Assembly (NCBI RefSeq): GCF_003627955.1
Contig: NZ_RBWS01000001.1
Span: forward strand, 248,001 to 312,000
DNA from: Sphingobacterium puteale
GTDB taxonomy: Bacteria > Bacteroidota > Bacteroidia > Sphingobacteriales > Sphingobacteriaceae
Length of the DNA: 64,000 nucleotides
Direction of reading: 5' to 3'
Shown here: positions 59,326 through 64,000 of the stretch, one piece after another
How positions within the stretch are numbered: position 1 is the stretch's first letter
How the letters are laid out: each line of letters begins with the position of its first letter
Program-made: the position numbers and the translations under genes
Notes under the pieces: model-generated
Seen by the model: only the letters and a program-made list of their open reading frames with translations
What the model was told of the DNA's origin: nothing
Database searches by the model: none

Positions 59326-62102
59326 TAGTTTTCAAAATCAAGATAGAGGACCATATGCAGCGCCCGACTCGGTTCCTTCTCAAAATCGTAGTAAACGTGC
59401 TTCATGCCCATAGGCCCGGTCGTTTCTGGCTTTTGTGTTTTCGTGCCGATGGCTGAAATACCATTCATAAAAGAAATATCCCCTTTCGGGAAAGTGGGTT
59501 CCATGTTTTTCCATTCGGTATCTTGCTGTTCTTTTGGCGTATATAAACGCAGAAACACATCCTCCCGATCGGTAAACACGCGGAAACTTTGATCTTTTCC
59601 GATAAATTTGGTCCAGTACATATTGGCATGGTACCCTTTAAATTCGGGATATTCAAATGGCGATTCGCCCGTTGCCGTGTTATTGTACTTCTTTTTCCAC
59701 ACGCCAAACTGATTCCCTTTCATCCGGTTTTTCCAAACCCGATAAGGGCCCATTCCCCGATATTCAACACCTTCGATTTGATCTTCTGGAAAATCGAAAT
59801 TCACTCCGACAAAGCGCGTAAAATAACTCTCAGGAAAATATTGGACATGCATTTTCAACTGTCCCGAAGCAAGGATTTCCCAACGCAAGGTATTATAACT
59901 ATCTTTTTTATCAAAAGTAGATGCGATAATCACCTTTCCATCTTCACGGCTCAATTTGAAATTCTTATAATTTGTCGCCGCTTCCTGCAAAACCGGTCCG
60001 TTTTTGAAAGGAATAATTCCTTTTGCATTTTGCACCTGCTCGAGCAACCCGCTCGTCTTATTGACCTGATAGCTAATGCCATTTGCTTTTACCAGATACG
60101 TATTCGGGGTCTCCTGTACTACAATCTCCCCTGTTCCATTTGGTTTCAGGAGACTACCTGCCACCTGATTCGGCAATGTAATTGGAAAACTCCAGGTAAA
60201 AAGTTCCTGTTGATGCACATCTTTTGCAGTAATATATAAAACATCGAAGTCCTCCCAACCTGCAGGGAAATCAACTTTTAAGATCCCTTTCTCACCAGGG
60301 CGGATATTGGGTGCGACAATCGTTCCGCTTTTTGTTGCTTTTACTTCATCATAACCGCCTAACTTTTTGAGTTCGTAAGAAAATGAACACTGATTAATAT
60401 TGGTAAAAGAATATCTATTTTCAATATGGAATGCACCGTCAAATCCTTTGGTCATTTCTCGTTTTTCAAAGAAGATAGGACTCCATACTTCTTTAATGGT
60501 AAAGAAGCTTCCTTCCTTTTCGCCGTGTGGACCAATAATACCATCTGGGCCACGATTTCCGTCAGTATCTATGATACCACCTTTATCCGTCCTGACGATG
60601 CCCTGATCACGAAAATCCCAAAGAAAACCGCCCGCAGCAAGGGGATTGGCAAGCATCGCTTTCCAATAATCCTCCAATCCGGCACCATGCCCGCCATCGT
60701 ACATGCCATGCAAAAACTCAGTCGGCATAATAATATTGTGCCCATGATCATAGGTACCAATACCATAATTATATTCCCGGTAATGAGTTGTTTCAAAACC
60801 ATTATGTACGGCCCAAGGATAAATCACGGCACGTTTTTGAACATCCTCCTCTGCGAAGATGGGATCGAAATCCGGATTATGCCCACCTTCATTGCCATTT
60901 GCCCAGAAAACAACGGACGGATTATTTTCGGATACCGCCATCATCTCCCGCAATAATTTGGTACCGACTTCCTTATCGTAATGTCCGTGCCAACCCGCTA
61001 ACTCGTTCATGACATATAAGCCCAATGAATCACAAACAGCCAAAAAATGATTGTCTGGCGGATAATGGGCCATCCGAACAGCATTCATATTCATTTCCTT
61101 CATGAGCTTGACATCGGCAATACTAACTTCTTTACTCGTCGTCCGCCCCGATTCCGGGACGAACGCATGTCGATTGACACCTTTGAATCGAACCTTTGCG
61201 CCATTAACGTAAACGCCATCACGTTCTTTCACTTCTATGGTTCGAAAACCAAATTTTTGCTCCAACTGATGCTCTACCTTACCATTTTTCGACAAGGTAA
61301 ATTGTGCTGTATATAAGTTTGGAAATTCGGCAGACCATAATTGCGGCGCTGAAAATTGTCCCTCGAGCCAGTTATTTTTGTCTGACAACTTTTTTTTCAG
61401 CTGTTTTCCAAATTTCCTTCCTTTGGCGTCAAATAGTTGAACGGTAATTTCATCGGCTTCTCCCACCGTCTTTATTTTGGCTAGGAATGTTCCGTCAGCC
61501 TTTGCGTCCAACGAAACACGTTCAATATGATGCTGGGGCAGGGCCTCTAAATAGACCGGTCTAAAAATCCCACCGAAAATCCAGAAGTCACCTTCCCGTT
61601 CCGCCGCATTCACCGACTTGTTTGCCGAATGTTTAGCGACATTGACTTCCAATAGATTTTCTTCGCCAAACTTCAATAGTTTCGTAATATCGTATTTGAA
61701 AACATAATATGATCCCTGATGGATGGCGCCGGCCAGCTTACCATTGATCTTGACTTCGGTATCAGTCATAGATCCTTCAAAAACAATACGCACCTGCTTA
61801 TCTTTCCAGGCATCGGATACTTGAAAGCTATATTTATAGTGACCGACCTCTTTCCCTTTATCAGCCTCTTTATTGAACCCGTAATTATATTTCCCGAAGC
61901 CTTGTTGTTCCCAGTTGGAGGGAACTGGTATTTTCGTCCATTTCCCGGCATTCATGCCTTCGCTCACATAAAAATCCCATAATACACCATCATCCTTTCC
62001 TGTTCCAGAGAGGTACTGGCTCGCTGTTTTTTGGGCAGATACCTGCAATCCCATAGTCCCCAAAAAAAGTAAGGATAACGCTATTTTTGTTTTCAAGTTC
62101 AT
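59325..62102 (-). CDS. GH2 family glycoside hydrolase, 925 residues
   Basis: A secreted GH2 protein with signal peptide to about residue 23. Sugar-binding domain (VPSNWEQQGFGKYNYGF), beta-sandwich with WIFGGIFRPVYLE, TIM barrel with the acid/base Glu in WANGNEGGHNPD (E405) and a candidate nucleophile Glu in IMPTEFLHG (E462). A large bgal-small-chain-like C-terminal domain follows with YRGMGPYRVWKNR. The FLHG environment of the second Glu differs from LacZ-type GH2, so the sugar may be a galacturonic, glucuronic or other residue. It overlaps the GH78 gene downstream by one base. Confidence 0.87.
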   Translation of the reverse strand: MNLKTKIALSLLFLGTMGLQVSAQKTASQYLSGTGKDDGVLWDFYVSEGMNAGKWTKIPVPSNWEQQGFGKYNYGFNKEADKGKEVGHYKYSFQVSDAWKDKQVRIVFEGSMTDTEVKINGKLAGAIHQGSYYVFKYDITKLLKFGEENLLEVNVAKHSANKSVNAAEREGDFWIFGGIFRPVYLEALPQHHIERVSLDAKADGTFLAKIKTVGEADEITVQLFDAKGRKFGKQLKKKLSDKNNWLEGQFSAPQLWSAEFPNLYTAQFTLSKNGKVEHQLEQKFGFRTIEVKERDGVYVNGAKVRFKGVNRHAFVPESGRTTSKEVSIADVKLMKEMNMNAVRMAHYPPDNHFLAVCDSLGLYVMNELAGWHGHYDKEVGTKLLREMMAVSENNPSVVFWANGNEGGHNPDFDPIFAEEDVQKRAVIYPWAVHNGFETTHYREYNYGIGTYDHGHNIIMPTEFLHGMYDGGHGAGLEDYWKAMLANPLAAGGFLWDFRDQGIVRTDKGGIIDTDGNRGPDGIIGPHGEKEGSFFTIKEVWSPIFFEKREMTKGFDGAFHIENRYSFTNINQCSFSYELKKLGGYDEVKATKSGTIVAPNIRPGEKGILKVDFPAGWEDFDVLYITAKDVHQQELFTWSFPITLPNQVAGSLLKPNGTGEIVVQETPNTYLVKANGISYQVNKTSGLLEQVQNAKGIIPFKNGPVLQEAATNYKNFKLSREDGKVIIASTFDKKDSYNTLRWEILASGQLKMHVQYFPESYFTRFVGVNFDFPEDQIEGVEYRGMGPYRVWKNRMKGNQFGVWKKKYNNTATGESPFEYPEFKGYHANMYWTKFIGKDQSFRVFTDREDVFLRLYTPKEQQDTEWKNMEPTFPKGDISFMNGISAIGTKTQKPETTGPMGMKHVYYDFEKEPSRALHMVLYLDFEN

Positions 62103-62114
62103 GATCGCTAAAGA

Positions 62115-63548
62115 CTATTTCAATTTAATATGTTGTAATGGATTATTTGTTCTAAAAGGTGCGGCCGGCAGGTCAGCGGTATTCACCAGGTTGGGCTGGG
62201 CAGCTTCGTCCCATCCGAACCGGATCTGACGGACCTGTTGTACCTGGTCACTTTCAAGTACGACTGTCTGTCCGTTGATAGCAGCCTGTGCTGGATAAAA
62301 GATGCCATCCTCACCCGCAACTTCAAATGATGTTAAGGGCTTACCGTCTACGGACTTTAATCCGGCAGCATGTTTCAATTTTACCCTTGCTTGTTTGCCT
62401 TGATATTTTACGGCCTCTAGTTCAGGACTATCGGCTACAATATTTTTATGATAGACATATTTTAAAGCCTTAAGGGCATGACGACGACCAATTTCCCATT
62501 TATAACTTGGATGGAGATCGTGTGGATCATCGACCAAATCCGTCGTAATGATACGTGCTGTATGCGGCAATTGTAAAACCAGATCTTGGGCTTCCCGAAA
62601 TTCTGGCAACACCGTTCTCGGCATACGTACATGACCTTTTTCGTCCAGAGAATAATAAAAAGGTGCGATCTCGGTAAAATAAAACGGTAATTTGGGGTTC
62701 TCCCAAAGAGTCCGCCAATTTTCGATCAGCGCCTTCATTTTATAACTATAACTAATATTCTCTTTTAAAAAGGTATTGGATTCACCTTGGTACCAAACAA
62801 ATCCTTTTAAGGTATAAGGCGCTAATGGTGCAATCATCGTATGAAAGAATTTACCGGGATCGCCTTCTTTCTTTTTATCTTTCAGATAAGGTGAACTTGC
62901 CCAATATTCTTCGGAGAACCAGGGCTCGATTCTGCTGCCGCTCACAGCTGATGAAATAATGCCTACAGGAACACCTAATTCTTGCTGTAGCGTTTTCCCG
63001 AAGAAATAGGCCGGTGCAGAAAATTGACGCAGTGCCGAATCCCGTGCTACAGCCCAGCCCTGATATTGGCCATCCGGTTTGGCCAGAAATTTTCGGCGTA
63101 CTAAAAATAATCGGATATTGGGATTGTTTGCTTCGGAAACTTCGTTTTTAGGGAAATAGGTACCTCTCAACGGAGTTTTTACCTTCTCAATTTTACGCAT
63201 TTGGTATTCCATATTCGATTGGCCCGAGCACAACCATACTTCACCGACCAAAACATCTTTAAGTTCGATCGTATTGTTTCCCCTGATGGTCAACGTCTGT
63301 CCAACCGCATTAGCCGGCATGGCTTTTAGTTCAACTTTCCAACGACCATTTTGATCGGCTTCTGTCCTCTTCAACTGGTTTTGAAAAGCTACGCTTACCT
63401 GCTCGCCAGGGCTCGCTGAACCAAAAATGGCGACTGGCTGGTTGCGTTGCAAAACCATGTGATTGGCAAAAATATTGGGCAATATAACATTCGCCTTTGC
63501 CGAAAAACTGGCCGCCAATAAAACAATATGTACAATAAACCCTCTCAT
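62115..63548 (-). CDS. SASA/SGNH-type carbohydrate O-acetylesterase, copy 3
   Basis: A 477-residue secreted esterase, signal peptide about residues 1-19. Nucleophile block GQSNMEYQM, WYQGESN block and catalytic Asp/His in DLHPSYKWEIGRR. Close paralogue of the protein at 334-1758, sharing GEVWLCSGQSNMEY, NPNIRLFLV-like, QFSAPAYFFGKTLQQ and SRIEPW blocks, so the two near-duplicates sit at opposite ends of the locus. It directly follows the partial gene at the window edge (stop and start adjoin) and precedes GH2 by 12 bases. Confidence 0.87.
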   Translation of the reverse strand: MRGFIVHIVLLAASFSAKANVILPNIFANHMVLQRNQPVAIFGSASPGEQVSVAFQNQLKRTEADQNGRWKVELKAMPANAVGQTLTIRGNNTIELKDVLVGEVWLCSGQSNMEYQMRKIEKVKTPLRGTYFPKNEVSEANNPNIRLFLVRRKFLAKPDGQYQGWAVARDSALRQFSAPAYFFGKTLQQELGVPVGIISSAVSGSRIEPWFSEEYWASSPYLKDKKKEGDPGKFFHTMIAPLAPYTLKGFVWYQGESNTFLKENISYSYKMKALIENWRTLWENPKLPFYFTEIAPFYYSLDEKGHVRMPRTVLPEFREAQDLVLQLPHTARIITTDLVDDPHDLHPSYKWEIGRRHALKALKYVYHKNIVADSPELEAVKYQGKQARVKLKHAAGLKSVDGKPLTSFEVAGEDGIFYPAQAAINGQTVVLESDQVQQVRQIRFGWDEAAQPNLVNTADLPAAPFRTNNPLQHIKLK

Positions 63549-64000
63549 TTATTTTACTTTTTCCGCTTTCAGCGAAGTAATCTGATAAATGGCTTCTTTT
63601 ACCGAAGCTCCCGCATTTTCGACATCAAAGTCCTGATCTGTTTCCGTATCCGCATTGGGAAACCTTCTGACATCGCCCGTACGGAACGACACTTTGCTCA
63701 CATTACTTACCGGTTGGAAAAATAACTTTGTCCCTTTATCCTCTCCGTTAATGGCAACTTGATAAGAGCGGGTGCTCACATCGAAAGTCAATGCAAAGTG
63801 ATAAGTTTTTCCCTCCTCATATTTCGTCAACGAAGCATTTCGGTACCCGGCTTTATTTTTTATAATGCCATCTTTATCCATGATAATTCTCGCGGCTGCT
63901 ACCCCCCTATTATTCACTAACTCAATCTGTAAAGAGCCGTGATCATTTTGTTGTGGCGTTACGGTAAATTCAATGGTGCCTTTTTGCGCCGATTGAATCA
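63549..64000 (-). CDS. C-terminal part of a secreted protein with a concanavalin-like jelly-roll domain (partial)
   Basis: The reading frame is open to the window edge, so only the last 150 or so codons are seen. The internal GTG at 63917 is not the start. Residues such as KGTIEFTVTPQQNDHGSLQIELVNN, ASLTKYEEGKTYHFALTFD and YQVAINGEDKG follow the strand pattern of a LamG/concanavalin-like sandwich, which often binds carbohydrate at the end of a lyase, hydrolase or esterase. The catalytic part lies outside the window, so function is unknown. First visible gene of the long operon. Confidence 0.6.
   Translation of the reverse strand, partial: IQSAQKGTIEFTVTPQQNDHGSLQIELVNNRGVAAARIIMDKDGIIKNKAGYRNASLTKYEEGKTYHFALTFDVSTRSYQVAINGEDKGTKLFFQPVSNVSKVSFRTGDVRRFPNADTETDQDFDVENAGASVKEAIYQITSLKAEKVK

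Noticed and set aside
59589..60239. Plus-strand open frame of 216 codons opposite the 925-residue GH2
   Set aside because: Antisense shadow; the opposite strand carries continuous GH2 domain sequence here.
63549..63917. GTG at 63917 as the start of a small complete gene
   Set aside because: The frame stays open without a stop up to the window edge and the upstream residues continue the same beta-strand pattern, so this is an internal codon of a truncated gene.

Overview
The window reads as a Bacteroidota chromosome segment, most like Sphingobacteriaceae (Sphingobacterium/Pedobacter-type). The reasons are moderate G+C, many paralogous secreted glycoside hydrolases with Sec signal peptides, TAnnTTTG-like promoter elements and a remnant of a SusD gene. 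The genus is inferred from style, not from an rRNA or marker gene. Almost all of the window is one large locus for degrading a rhamnose-rich plant polysaccharide: rhamnogalacturonan-type pectin (RG-I or RG-II side chains) or a rhamnose/glucuronate-capped arabinogalactan. All genes are on the minus strand except one IclR-family regulator, so transcription runs mostly from high to low coordinates.

Layout in the direction of transcription. (1) 64000-44924: a long operon encoding the end of a jelly-roll protein, a SASA-type acetylesterase, GH2, GH78, a BNR/Asp-box propeller protein, an esterase with an STN-like N-terminal domain, a secreted TIM-barrel protein, a GH28 lipoprotein, a second GH78, a GH43/GH32-like propeller protein and a second GH2. 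The last GH2 runs directly into a 3'-terminal fragment of a susD gene. (2) 44869-39686: a secreted parallel beta-helix protein fused to an L-rhamnose/L-fucose mutarotase-like domain, a Gfo/Idh oxidoreductase and a sodium:solute symporter. (3) 38522-30992: a tightly coupled operon with two substrate-binding-protein-like proteins that have no signal peptide, two family III CoA-transferases, a Gfo/Idh oxidoreductase, a MaoC hydratase and a FucP-like transporter. It lies opposite a divergent IclR regulator with a striking operator-like dyad between them. It is followed by GH78 and GH2 (LacZ-like). (4) 25318-16121: GH106, GH127, a SASA esterase and a GH95-like/DUF5703 protein. (5) 15863-9918: a complete cytoplasmic L-rhamnose pathway (transporter, isomerase, kinase, aldolase-dehydrogenase fusion). 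(6) 9573-334: a CE12-like acetylesterase, GH51, GH115, a GH43-like protein and another SASA esterase.

How the parts fit together: the secreted esterases remove acetyl groups. GH28, GH78, GH106, GH127, GH51, GH43, GH115, GH95-like and GH2 enzymes then strip uronic acid, rhamnose, arabinose, galactose/glucuronate and possibly fucose/galactose residues. RhaT and the rha enzymes turn L-rhamnose into dihydroxyacetone phosphate and lactate. The SSS and FucP-like carriers and the two Gfo/Idh enzymes probably handle other released sugars.

The best candidate for an undescribed system is the CoA-transferase / cytosolic SBP operon (30992-38522 with IclR at 38903). I do not recognise its pathway. The second most informative feature is the susD remnant at 44937-45128, which suggests that a SusC/SusD pair was deleted here: no intact susC, susD, hybrid two-component regulator or anti-sigma/sigma pair is present in these 64 kb.
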